From Garcia nutans (lineage: Eukaryota; Streptophyta; Magnoliopsida; Malpighiales; Euphorbiaceae): a stretch of 64,000 bases of DNA. Positions within the stretch are counted from its first letter, which is position 1. Each line of letters begins with the position of its first letter. The DNA is taken from positions 72,707,001 to 72,771,000 of the forward strand of contig CANTUV010000031.1 in the NCBI GenBank assembly GCA_947685225.1. Reading direction: 5' to 3'. The notes beneath the pieces are model-generated. The model searched no databases, was not told the DNA's origin, and worked only from the letters and a program-made list of their open reading frames with translations. Below are positions 35,936-46,689 of this stretch, in pieces. A program made the translations under genes and the position numbers.

Positions 35936-38900
35936 TTGAGGGAAATTATTTCTAACAAGAGGAAGATGGAGGATTATGGAATAGTGATGCTAACTGAAGA
36001 ATGTAGTGCAATTATCCAAAAGAAGCTACCTCAGAAAGTGAAAGATCCTATAAAATTTACTATACCATGCAAGATTAGAGACCTCGAATTTGGCAAGGTT
36101 CTTTGTGATCTTAGTGCTAGCAATAATTTAATGCCTTTATCTATTTACAGGAAGCTTGATATGAAAAAAAAAATGAATTCCACAACAACTTCATTACAAT
36201 TGACTAGCAAATCTATTACCTATCCACAAGGAGTCATTGAAGATGTATTGCTAACAGTATATCTTATTGTGCTTGATATGGAAGAAGATGAAGAAGGACC
36301 TCTAATATTTGGAAGACCATTCCTTGCTACAATTATTGAAGTAGAGGGAGGTAAATTGACCTTATGTATAGGTCAAGAAGAGGTAACTTTTGATGTCTTA
36401 AGTTCTATAAAGTATTTTATGGAATATGAATCTTGTTATAAACTTGATGTGATTGACCATTGTGTTGATGAAATTGTTGCACATGAGCTTAAACCTTTAA
36501 ATGACTTGAATGAAGTGGATAATTGCATTACATGTTTAAAAAGTAATTACATTAGGGACACATCCTTTGAAATTTTAGAAAAATGTTCTAAACCAGCTTT
36601 ACCTTCCATTGAAAGCCCCCTAAATCTTAAACTAAAACAATTACTTGTACATCTAAGGTATGCATTTTTAGGGGAAAACTCTACCTTACCAGTTATTATT
36701 TCTGCATATTTAAACAAGGAAGAGGAAGATAAACTCTTGTATGTTTTAAGGAAGCATATTAGAGTTATAGGTTGGACATAGCAGACATTAAAGGCATTAG
36801 TCATTCTTTATACGTGCATAAGATTTTAATGGAAGAGAATCACACTCCTAATATAGAGCATCAATGTATATTAAATCCTAATATGAAAGAGATAGTGAAA
36901 GGTGAAATCATCAAATTATTTGATTAAATTACTTGATGCTAGAATTATATATCCAATATCTAATAGAAAATGGGTGAGTCTTATGCAAGTTGTGCCTAAG
37001 AAAGAGGGAATAACTGTAATTGAAAATGAAAATAATGAATTAATCCCAACTAGGAAGGTAACGGGTTGGCATATGTGTATAGATTATAGGAAGCTAAATA
37101 CTGCCACTCGAAAAGATCACTTTCCTTTTCCTTTTGTGGATCAAATGCTTGAAAAATTTCCTGGATATGCTTATTATTGTTTCTAGATGGATATTCAAGA
37201 TATAATCAAATCTCTATTGCACCTTAAGATCAAGAGAAAACCACATTTACTTGTCCATATGGTAATTTTGTATATAGAAGGATGCCTTTTGGTTTATGAA
37301 ATGCACTTGTAATTTTTCAAAGGTGTATGATGGCAATCTTTTCTGATATGATTGAAAAATATATTGAAGAATTCATGGATGATTTTTCTATCTTTGGTTC
37401 TTCGTTTGATCATTGCTTAGCTAATCTTTCCCAAGTTTTACAGAGATGAGAAGAAACTAACCTTGTTTTGAATTGGAAAAGGTGTAATTTTATGGTTCAA
37501 TAAGGAATTTTGCTTGGGCATAAAATTTCAGCTAAGGGTATTGAGATAGATAGGGCAAAAACTGAGGTGATTGATAAACTTTCACCTCTCACATCGATAA
37601 AAGGCATGAGAAGCTTTTTAGGTCATGCAGGTTTTTATAGAAGGTTTATTAAAGACTTCTCAAAGATTACTAAACCTCAAAGATTACTAAACCTCTTTGT
37701 AATCTTTTGGCAAAAGATGTGCCCTTTCATTTTGATCAAGAATGTTTAAAGGCTTTTAATTGACTTAAAAAGGAACTGACATCTTGTCTAGTAATAGCAG
37801 CTCCAGATTGGAATCTACCTTTTGAGCTTATGTGTGATACAAGTGATTATGCAGTGGGAGTAGTTCTTGGTCAAAGAAAGGATATGAAGTTGCATGTCAT
37901 TGCTTATGCGAGTAGAACTCTCAATGAAGTGCAACTCAATTATGCCACTACCGAGAAAAAAACTTTTAGCTATCGTTTTTGCTTTTGATAAATTTAGATC
38001 ATATCTTATGGGAGAAAAAGCTACTATTTATACTAATCATACTACTATTAGATATCTTCTTGCAAAGAAAGATGCAAAGCCTAGATAAATTCATTGGATT
38101 CTTCTTTTACAGGAATTTAATCTAGAGATTAAGGATAAGAAGGGAGCTGAAAATTCAGTTGTTGATCACCTATTGAGAATGAAACAATTGGAGGATGATG
38201 ACGCTCAACTAACTATCAATGAATACTTTCCCAATGAACAACTTTTTGTGATATCTAATTCTCTTACTTCTAAATCTCTTTGGTTTGCTGATTATGCTAA
38301 TTATTTGGCATGCAAAATACTCCCTAATAATTTAACTTATCAACAGAAAAAGAGGTTTTTGCATGATGTGCTATATTATTTTTGGGATGATTCGCAATTA
38401 TATAAATATTTCTCTAATCAAATGATTAGAAGATGTGTGAATGAGGATGAGGATGAAATTCATAATATATTGAATCATTATCATGCGCTAGAATGTGGGG
38501 GTCATTTTGGATCTTTTAGGATAGCTGCCAAAGTGCTTCAATGTGGATTCTATTGGCCTACATTATTTAAGGATGCCCATAAATTTGTGCCTAGCTGTGA
38601 TAAATGTCAAAGAATGGGTAATATTTCCAAAAAGAATGAAATTCCTTTAACAAACATTTTAGAGGTTGAACTTTTTGATGTATGGGGAATAGATTTCATG
38701 GGACCATTTTTATCTTATTATGGGAATCAATATATATTAGTTGCAATTGATTATGTGTCTAAATGGGTGGAAGCGATTGCCTTACCATCGAATGAGTCAA
38801 ATCATGTTGTAAAATTTTGAAAAAGAATATTTTTATTCACTTTGGTGTCCTTAGGGTAATTATTAGTGATGGAAGCAAGCATTTTTTTAATTGTTATTTT

Positions 38901-39505
38901 GATATATTATTAGCTAAATATGGTATTTCTCATTGTGTAGGTACCCCATATCATCCTCAAACTAGTAGACAAGTGGAAAACTCAAATTGTCAATTGAAGC
39001 AAATATTAGAAGCCACAGTTAATTCTTCAATAAAAAACTGGTCAAGTAAGCTTGATGATGCTCTTTAGGCATACAGAACAGCTTTCAAAACACTTATAGG
39101 TATTCTCATTATTGAATTGTATTTGGAAAAGCTTATCAGTTCCCAGTAGAGATAGAGCATAAAGCTTGGGCAATTAAATTCTTGAATTTTCAATGAGATG
39201 TTATTGGTAAGAAAAGATTATTACAATTGAATGAGTTAGATGGATTATATCTACATGCTTATGAAAATGCTAAAATTTGTAAAGAAAGAACTAAAATGTG
39301 GCATGATAGGCATATAAAAATGCAAGATTTTCATGACGGCCAAAAAGTATTATTATTTAATTCAAGACTTAAATCATTTACTAGCAAGTTAAAATCTAGA
39401 TGGTTAGGCCCTTTTATAATTTCTAAGATATTTTCCCATTGTGCAGTGGAGCTTCAAAGTCATGACAGCAAATTTAAAGTGAATGGGCATCGCCTTAAAC
39501 CATAA
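35936..39505 (+). pseudogene. Outer element pol: protease, RT, RNase H, integrase (degenerate)
   Basis: Protease (35,936-36,781) has LCDLSASNNLMP, in which the usual Gly of DLGAS is Ser, and LIFGRPFLATI. RT (about 36,900-37,650) has DYRKLNTATRKDHFPFP and an intact catalytic box FMDDF at 37,371-37,385. A 17-bp tandem duplication (TCAAAGATTACTAAACC, about 37,660-37,693) shifts the frame at the RT/RNase H border. RNase H (37,750-38,160) has FELMCDTSDYAVGVVLG and YTNHTTIRYLLAKKDAK. Integrase (38,173-39,505) has the HHCC region HYHALECGGHFGSF...CDKCQ and a complete D-D-E set: DVWGIDF, VIISDGSKHF and HPQTSRQVENSN. About a dozen stops and frameshifts make it inactive, but it is better kept than the sister copy. 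Confidence 0.92.
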
Positions 39506-40149
39506 AATGAAAATGGGTTTGAGTCATTCAAATCCATTACTTTACTTTCTTGATGCAAATAACTAAAATAGTCAAGCTAATAACTAAAACCAAATGCTTC
39601 TTGTGAGACAACCCAAATCATTTTTTTAAAATTTAATTATATTCTTAGTTAGATTATAATTTGATAAGTTTTTAACTTTTAAATTTTGCTATATTCTTTA
39701 ATGTTTATTTTGATGTTAAGCAAATAGAAAAAGTGGGAGAAGAAAGGGCAACAAGGGTTGAGTTTTAATAGTGTTTTTCTTTAAAAAAAAAACTTCGCGA
39801 TTGCACAAGATGGCACAGTCGCAACATCCCACAGCACAAGGACTAGCGTAAGCTCACTGCGAAGAAGATGCAGGCACTGTGGCACTCGCGCTGGTTCGAA
39901 CGATCGCAACGGGCCTATTCCTGCACATAAAAATATATATAGTTTTTAAAATCTATAAAAAATCAGCCACAAATACTCTCGCCTCTTTCCTCCCTCCTCA
40001 TTTATTTCTTTTTCCTTCTTTTCTAACATTCCTAATTTTTCTTTCAAAATCCCTAACACTAAAACCCCTACAATTCTCTCAAATTCCTCTATAATCACAC
40101 AAATTCCTATCAAATACACTATAAACATCACTCAGATCATCAAATCATA
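39506..40149 (+). promoter_or_regulatory. Intergenic leader before outer env-like ORF
   Basis: Non-coding. A CG-rich patch (39,795-39,920; CTTCGCGATTGC, CGAACGATCGCAACG) is followed by a TATA-like string (ATATATATAG, about 39,932-39,942) and a CT-rich tract (39,980-40,085). The same order of parts precedes the env-like ORF in the sister element (23,950-24,440), which hints at a promoter for a separate env-like transcript. This is inference from layout. Confidence 0.4.
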
Positions 40150-40286
40150 CCACCAAAATTAAAAAGCATTGCAAGGAGAACAACAACAAGAAAAGGCAAG
40201 GAAAAGGTCTCAAGCTCTTCAAGGGATGAGGTAGATTTATCTTCCTAATTTAATGCTCATTTTTCCATTTATAATGAAGAAGAAGG
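40150..40286 (+). pseudogene. Outer env-like ORF, first part
   Basis: The translation carries RKGKEKVSSSSRDEVDLSS and then IYNEEEG, matching MALRTKSVVRNASSRKEKEK and following residues of the sister copy at 23,760-23,943. It is interrupted at GAAGG (40,282-40,286) by the 21-kb level-1b element and resumes at 61,363. Confidence 0.75.
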
Positions 40287-41648
40287 TGATGGGTGTCAAA
40301 GCCACCAAAAATAAATAACCTGTTCTTCCTAACAAAACAACACAAAATATTGTAAATAGGGTGAGAAGGGTCGAACCCTGGAGACTAGCCTTGCCCAAGA
40401 CTAACCAAAACATGACCTGCGGTAATTTAAGAAAAACAAAATAAAACTAGGGGAATTATATTTATGAAAAATAAAACGAAATTAAGTTAAAGAAGTGATC
40501 AGAACGAAATTAGGACAGCAAAAATAATTAAAAACTTGAAACAATGGAAGACAAACTCAGTCAAAGGTAATTCGCGGTATGAAATTCATTTGGATTGATC
40601 ATCGATTTCAAGATAGCTTGTCAACTCATTATTGTAGACAAGTTATAGTCAAAAAGGAACGTCCTCCCAACCAATTCTATCTTAGTATTAGATTATTAAG
40701 GTACGACCTAATAATAATCCCTAATTAACTAACAACCCTAAGTACGACAAAGGATTTAGCCGTTAACAGCGTTAAAAATTAATAGAACCCTGCCCTGACC
40801 AACAGAAACTACGAGAATCCATTTAGATCAGATTATGTTTTCCCACAATATAACCCTAAGGCTTTGACGCAATTGAATTATATTGACTACCACTTTTATC
40901 AACTCGGATTAACAATTACGGATTAAACCTAATTGATTGGTTGTGCAGAAACCTATTAGATGAATAACGGGCCCTGTTAAAACAAATAATAGATATCCAC
41001 TATGGATGATTCTCACCCCAATAATCAAAGAGAAAACACAAATACAATATGAATCAAAAAGCAAAGATAAAGCACATTAAATCTCACAATCCATTAGAAA
41101 ATCAACGTTGAATTAACCTTCGACTGAAATAAAGAGTTTAGCCACACATGGCCATGGAAGAACAACCAAAATTCTGTCAAAGTAAACCTCAAATTCGTAT
41201 CAATCAAAGAGGAGGCAAAAAGTCCTCTCCCAAAACCCTAAAAATAACTTAAATACTCAATAAAGAGTGGGGCCATCCTAATATAACAAAAAGGCCCACT
41301 AAAAACTACTTAAATCCTATTACAAGTCGGTTTAGAAGTCCTCAAATACCACTAAAATGCGTGGGCCCGTCACTTAATTAAATCAGCCCGTTCAGGTCTG
41401 CCTGGCCGTTAGCCTTGGGCAAGGCTAAGGCCTCTGCTGCCAATCTGACAATCTGTCATAAAGAAAATTCAGCTTCATGTCCTTTGCTCCAATACTTCCA
41501 ATCCAGCTCCAAATAAGCCTCTTTATTGCAAATCCACCATTCCTGTCCAGAATAATAAAAACCAAGTAAAAGCTCTTCTTTTCAATGTGAATAACATCAA
41601 TTAAGCACAAAAACAAAGTGATAAACATGTTGGATTTGCAGCCTATCA
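40287..41648 (-). repeat. Level-1b 3' LTR
   Basis: Direct repeat of 60,001-61,362. In element orientation it starts TGATAGGCTGC at 41,648 and ends GACACCCATCA at 40,287. The 78-residue open frame within it is by-product coding in the LTR. Confidence 0.95.
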
Positions 41649-41665
41649 AATATCCCCACACTTAT
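41649..41665 (-). promoter_or_regulatory. Polypurine tract of level-1b element
   Basis: The element strand reads AAGTGTGGGGATATT directly before the 3' LTR. Confidence 0.8.
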
Positions 41666-41667
41666 CC

Positions 41668-41687
41668 CATGCTTGTCCTCAAGCATG
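41668..41687 (-). promoter_or_regulatory. AGGA-loop hairpin, level-1b element
   Basis: The element strand reads CATGCTTGAGGACAAGCATG: a perfect 8-bp stem with an AGGA loop, 2-3 bp upstream of the polypurine tract. Compared with 50,315-50,334, the outer stem pairs differ on both sides, yet pairing is kept. Confidence 0.7.
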
Positions 41688-44600
41688 ACTCAAAACTCAA
41701 AATCAATCTATAAGGAGACCACATACTTCACCCAAGAACCCAATCAAACACACACACATGTTCCCCAAACAACTCAACATCACAATTAAGAATCTAACCA
41801 TCAACATCATTCCATCATTATGAACTCAATTGAAAAAGGTTACACTAAGAATTCCTAAAAACACGCACGCACACATTCGAAGTTTGAATCAACAAGTGTT
41901 TTATCGAGCAAGTAACAAAACATATAAAAACATTTTCATAGCTTCATTAAAATAGAATTAAAGAACAACCATAGGCTCCCCTCTAAACTCCCTCTCCACT
42001 AATGTAGGTCAAGTCTCAACCAAAGATCATTAGGTCTTTACATGAGTTAGGCTAGGTGATGGTTACAAAAGATAGGATAATGTAAGGCTAAGAATAATAA
42101 GAAAATAAGTCTTTTACAACTAATTTCAAAAGAACAATGCACGAACTAACTAATGGCGACAAATGTGACTTAAACCAGAGAAAAGCTTAAACTAGAGAAA
42201 AACTAAAACTGAAATTGAATACACTTTTTTTTTCTTTTTTTTTCTTTTTTGATTTTTTATTTCTTTTTTTTCATTTTTTTCTTTTCTTTTTTTTTTCACA
42301 TTCTGTTTTGTTTTTTTTTTATTTTTTTTCTTTGTCTGAATTTTCCCCTTTTTTTATTTTATGGAAGCTAAAATATCATATGACTATTTACAACCATCTC
42401 AAACCCCATAAAAATTAAAACACACAAGTCAAAAGGACTATTTATTCCCACAAACTAGACTCAAATCAATGACATTAAACAAGGATGCATTTGCGCCAAT
42501 TCTTAATAACTTACACATGTGCATGCTTAACAATGACTAAGAAGACTATTTTCTTGTTCAAGGGTGGTAGGCAAAGGGCTTTTTAGTGTATATGGTTATA
42601 TTGTAGGCTAAGAAAAGAAATTAGAGTACGCATTTAGCATACTTCGTAGGCTAGAAGGGGTGAAAAGAATGGTAACGTAAAGGTGGGAAAAACATAAAAG
42701 GAATGATGAATCGACCAAAAGAACGCCTAAATCATCTCAAAAGTCGAGACTCGCCTAGGATTTCGCCTCAAGGGAGCGTAGAAAAAAAAGTTATAGTGTT
42801 CGAAAGCTATCCTAAATTTGGCTTTGGAAATTGCTCTCAAAAACACTTATCGAAAGAAACTAAATTTTGAAAAAAAGATTTTTAGAATTCAAAGTGTAAC
42901 AGCTTGCAATCAAAATTCACAAGTGCAATGATGGTTAATCTCAAGTTAGAATTCTTGCTTACTAGTCTTGTTATTCAAGGTTCTCACATGTCTTCAACTA
43001 GGTTACAAAGGCAAATTACTCCTCTCTAGAATTTCCTAAAAGCTCTAAATCATATTCAAGGACACAGTAAACCCATTGAGTAAATCCCAAAATCAGCATA
43101 TAGTATCAACCAAATAAAAATTTTACTCAAAAATATCATGGGACAAGTGTCTTAACTTCTAACTCATTAAAACAAACTGAACAGCCAAGTTTTATTTAAA
43201 ATTAAGCATATGGCAGCAGCAAGAACACATGAAAAATTAATCAAATGCCATTCATATAGCTGAAAAACTTGACCAAAACGGAGCATAACCAAAGAACAAA
43301 ATAATGGCAGCTGTATATTAATCACATTAAGCACAAAAATTCAGCAAAAATACATCAAAATTTCATGCGTCTCAATCACATAAATCAGTCCCAAAAATTG
43401 CAGCAAAAACATTCTCATATCAAATCCCCTCCCCACACTTATTTCACACATTGTCCTCAATGTGGACATAAGGCACAAAATGCAAAATAGAGAGAAAAGT
43501 TGAAGAAACTGCCCTGTTCGGAGGAGTTGAAGCAGCAGTTGGCAGCTTGCGCTTTATAGATCTGGTCCGAGCCATGTTTCAACGACCTTAGTGCACCTAC
43601 AAAAACTGAAAAACAAAATTGCAACCAAGAACAGAGACAAAATCTCACAATAATGGAATCCAATCAACAGAATATCACGCCCTTGTTCTGGAAATTTAAA
43701 TTCAGATTTTGTCAATTCGAGAATCAATTCCAACAATTGTATAGCAATGACAATCAATCAGCCACTTAAAGTTGACAGAAACATGCACTTGCAATGGAAA
43801 CAATGCTCTATAACAGATGTAACAGAGTTGTTAGCTGACAACCTAACAAGCTTACTCAAGAAGATTCATGAAATCTGAAATACCCAAATGGTAGTAATCA
43901 AAGTTTCAGTGCAGTTAAACAACCCAATTCGCAGCTTGAACAGAAAAGCAAAAAATCTAGCATTCCAAAATAAGTACCCTACATTTTTCAAAATAATCAA
44001 CTGCCATTAAAATTTCAGCAAGCGGAAGTAACTAGACTTCCCCTACTTGGAATCAAAAGCACCCAGCACAAACATATGCTTCATAATGTCCAATCAAAAA
44101 CTACAACTCCCTAAGTCTTATCAATTGTCTCAATTCTCAACAGAATTTCAGTTAAGAAACATTTCTCAAACTGTTAATGCTCAATCTCACAATAGAATTA
44201 GAAGAGAATATTAAGAAAAGTGATAGAAAGCATACCTGAATGATGACAGAGAGAAGAAATCAGAAGGAAGTTTAAAGTATGAAGTGCAAACCTCAATTTC
44301 TTGATAGGTCTTCTATCGAAATCAAGAAACTGATTTCGAAAATTGGATCTCACGCGATGGTGGCTGGTGGGTTTGCGATTTCTGGGTGCGTTTTCTGGGC
44401 TGCTTCGATTTCGGGGTGGATTTCGAAATTGAGAGAGAGAGAGAGAGAGAGATGCTGGGTTTTCAATTGAGGGGCTGCTGGATTTGCGATTTCTGTTGCA
44501 ATTTCTGGGTGGATTTTCTGGTGCAATTTCTGGTTGCAATTTCTGGGTGCGATTTTCTGGTTTTGCGATTTCTGGGTGGATTTCGAAATTGAGAGAGAGG

Positions 44601-45140
44601 GAGAGAGCTGCTAGATTTTCGGAATTGTTGGGGCTGCTGTTGTTTCGGGTTTGTTGGGGACTGCTGGATGGGGAAGAGAAGATGGTGACTGTTGGGTTTT
44701 CGATTGAGGGGTTGCTGGAGCAGAGATGTGAAAGGTAGAAGGTGGAGATGTTTCTGGTGTTCCGATTGGAAACCTCGAGTGGAGAAGGAAGACGCGTCTG
44801 GGGAGAGAGAAAGAGAGGCTTCGTCTTTTACTGCTAGCTGTAATAAAGTAAAAATAAGAGAAATTAATTTCAGTTACCATATAAACAACAGTTAAAGAAC
44901 AAATGAACCCAAAAACCTGTATGACTTTAAAAAACATGTCAAAACTTAGTAAAATAAAAGCTTTACTGCCCATAGCACTGCTCTCAACCATCAAAACACC
45001 ATTTTTTACCATTCATAACCAGAATTTTCAGAACCAGAAAATAAACCCAAGGAAGAAGATGACACTGTTCATTTTTTTTTTTGAAAAATAAAAACAAATG
45101 CAGAAAATTCAAATAAAAAGAAAACACAAAATTTATTAGG
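41688..45140 (-). other. Long 3' non-coding region of level-1b element
   Basis: About 3.4 kb without a convincing gene. It holds a T-rich block (42,224-42,360), a second hairpin plus purine-tract module (43,423-43,464), and a repetitive stretch (44,290-44,820). In that stretch, words like GATTTCTGGGTG recur and a (GA)n run lies at 44,431-44,452. Open frames at 44,198-44,539 and 44,611-45,012 (minus) are Pro/Ser/Arg-rich and low-complexity; I do not count them as genes, though the second could be a captured 5' exon. Confidence 0.6.
43423..43464 (-). promoter_or_regulatory. Second AGGA-loop hairpin with purine tract, level-1b element
   Basis: The element strand reads CACATTG-AGGA-CAATGTG (43,447-43,464, 7-bp perfect stem), followed by a purine-rich tract AAGTGTGGGGAGGGGATTTG. 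The loop and the AAGTGTGGGG text match the terminal module at 41,649-41,687, but the stem sequence is different. It may be an extra internal polypurine tract. Confidence 0.6.
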
Positions 45141-45145
45141 CTTGG

Positions 45146-46575
45146 TGATAGAGTGAAATTATAGTCATTGTTTTATGTAATTTTAACTTTGATTTTTAAA
45201 TATTCTCCAATTGAATTTGATGATTTTTGATTATTTGAGTTAGAATTACACTTTGTGGGCATGGAAGGCAAGGCTAAAGGTTTTTGATGATTAGTAAGGC
45301 AAAATTCAAGAAAAACAAGAAAAAAATGAAGGCAATACATAGGCCACGGCCGTGGCCTCTCACAGGCCACGACCGTGGGATACATTTCACTATTGTCTGA
45401 ACAAAGAACAAGAAGAAAATAAGTTTGGCAGCTTCATTTCAAAAGCCACGCCCGTGGCTTCCCAAGGGCCACGGCCGTGGCCCACCAGGCCGAACTAGGT
45501 AGCTGAAAAGTTTGACGAAACAGGCAGATTTCACACAGGCCATGACCGTGGCACTCCAAAAGCCACGACCGTGGTCCTTATTTTATGATTTGTGAGTTGC
45601 AAATGTTGAAGAAAAACTCACCAACCAAGACTTGTTTAAACCTTTTCCAGTTTTTCTCCACTAAAGAAGTTTCCAAGCACTCTATATAAACACATTTGAT
45701 CCAAGGATTCTAAGGGCATGAAAAAGAGAATGTGTAATAGATTAGATTAGTTTCATCCAAATAAAATATGTATAGAAGTATAAAATTCTGTTTCAAGGAG
45801 GAGCTCAAGATCCAAGTCAAGATCTTCTTCAAAGAAATAGAGTTTGATCTTTCTTGTTCCTTTTAAATTATGTTTTCATTTACCATTTTGAATATTTGTA
45901 ATGTTCTTATTTCAATAATGAAGAACTAATCCTTTTTAGGGTTGGTCCCTTTAATTGAATTTATCATGGAACTATAAATGTCTATTTGGTTAATTTAGTT
46001 ATCCTTTGATTATTTTTGTTGTCTTTAATCTTAATGCTTTGATTATTTGGCCAATGATTAATTGATTTGAGATGTTGTGTGATGGAGCGAGAGTGGAAGC
46101 ATGACATTAGTCCAAGGAGATAACAATCTTAAGTAAGTTTCTCACTTAGAGATAAGGTTAAACCCTTAAGAGGTTGATTCAAGATTCTCAAAAAACTTAA
46201 TGAATTGATTTAATTACTTATGATCACGAGAGTAGACGTAAGGATTAAAGTTAATATTGGTTCTAGTACTTGAGAGAGACTTGAACTTAATTTAGGAGAA
46301 TCCAACCATTAATCAAAAGGATGACTGAATAAAATCGATACCTTAGAAAATCCATGATAAATCAATAAAGGTGACCAAACCCTAAGTTTTAAATTATTAG
46401 AAATTTATTCTTAATTTATTGTCATCATAAAATTAAAATTGATTATCCAAATATTAATCGGTTTAATTGTTTGGTACTTAGAATTAACCTCCTCGTGGGA
46501 ACGATACTCTACTCATCATTATATTACTTGTTAACGATCTGTGCACTTGCAGATAGTGAGGCTGAAATCGCAACA
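45146..46575 (+). repeat. Level-2 5' LTR with CG palindromes
   Basis: It starts TGATAGAGTG and ends AATCGCAACA. It contains six palindromic motifs between 45,343 and 45,576: GGCCACGGCCGTGGCC, GGCCACGACCGTGG, AGCCACGCCCGTGGCT, GGGCCACGGCCGTGGCCC, GGCCATGACCGTGGC and AGCCACGACCGTGG. Downstream are a TATA box (45,683-45,690, TATATAAA) and an AATAAA (45,760-45,765). Confidence 0.95.
45683..45690 (+). promoter_or_regulatory. TATA box in level-2 LTR
   Basis: TATATAAA within CTCTATATAAACAC, about 75 bp before an AATAAA at 45,760. This is a typical U3/R layout for a plant LTR. The 3' LTR has the same box at 50,892-50,899. Confidence 0.65.
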
Positions 46576-46581
46576 AGTTTT

Positions 46582-46599
46582 TGGCGCCGTTGCCGGGGA
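46582..46599 (+). promoter_or_regulatory. Primer-binding site of level-2 element (tRNA-Asp)
   Basis: TGGCGCCGTTGCCGGGGA, six bases after the LTR, is complementary to the 3' end of plant tRNA-Asp(GTC), including CCA. It is intact, unlike the decayed sites of the older elements. Confidence 0.92.
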
Positions 46600-46689
46600 T
46601 GGATTCATTCTGATATTGATAATATTAAACTGTTATTACTTTGGATTTTTTACTTTTCTGCATTATTTCTTTAAATTTTCAAGGGTTAC

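Noticed and set aside
42215..42418. Phe-rich 67-codon open frame
   Set aside because: It is only the translation of a poly-T block.
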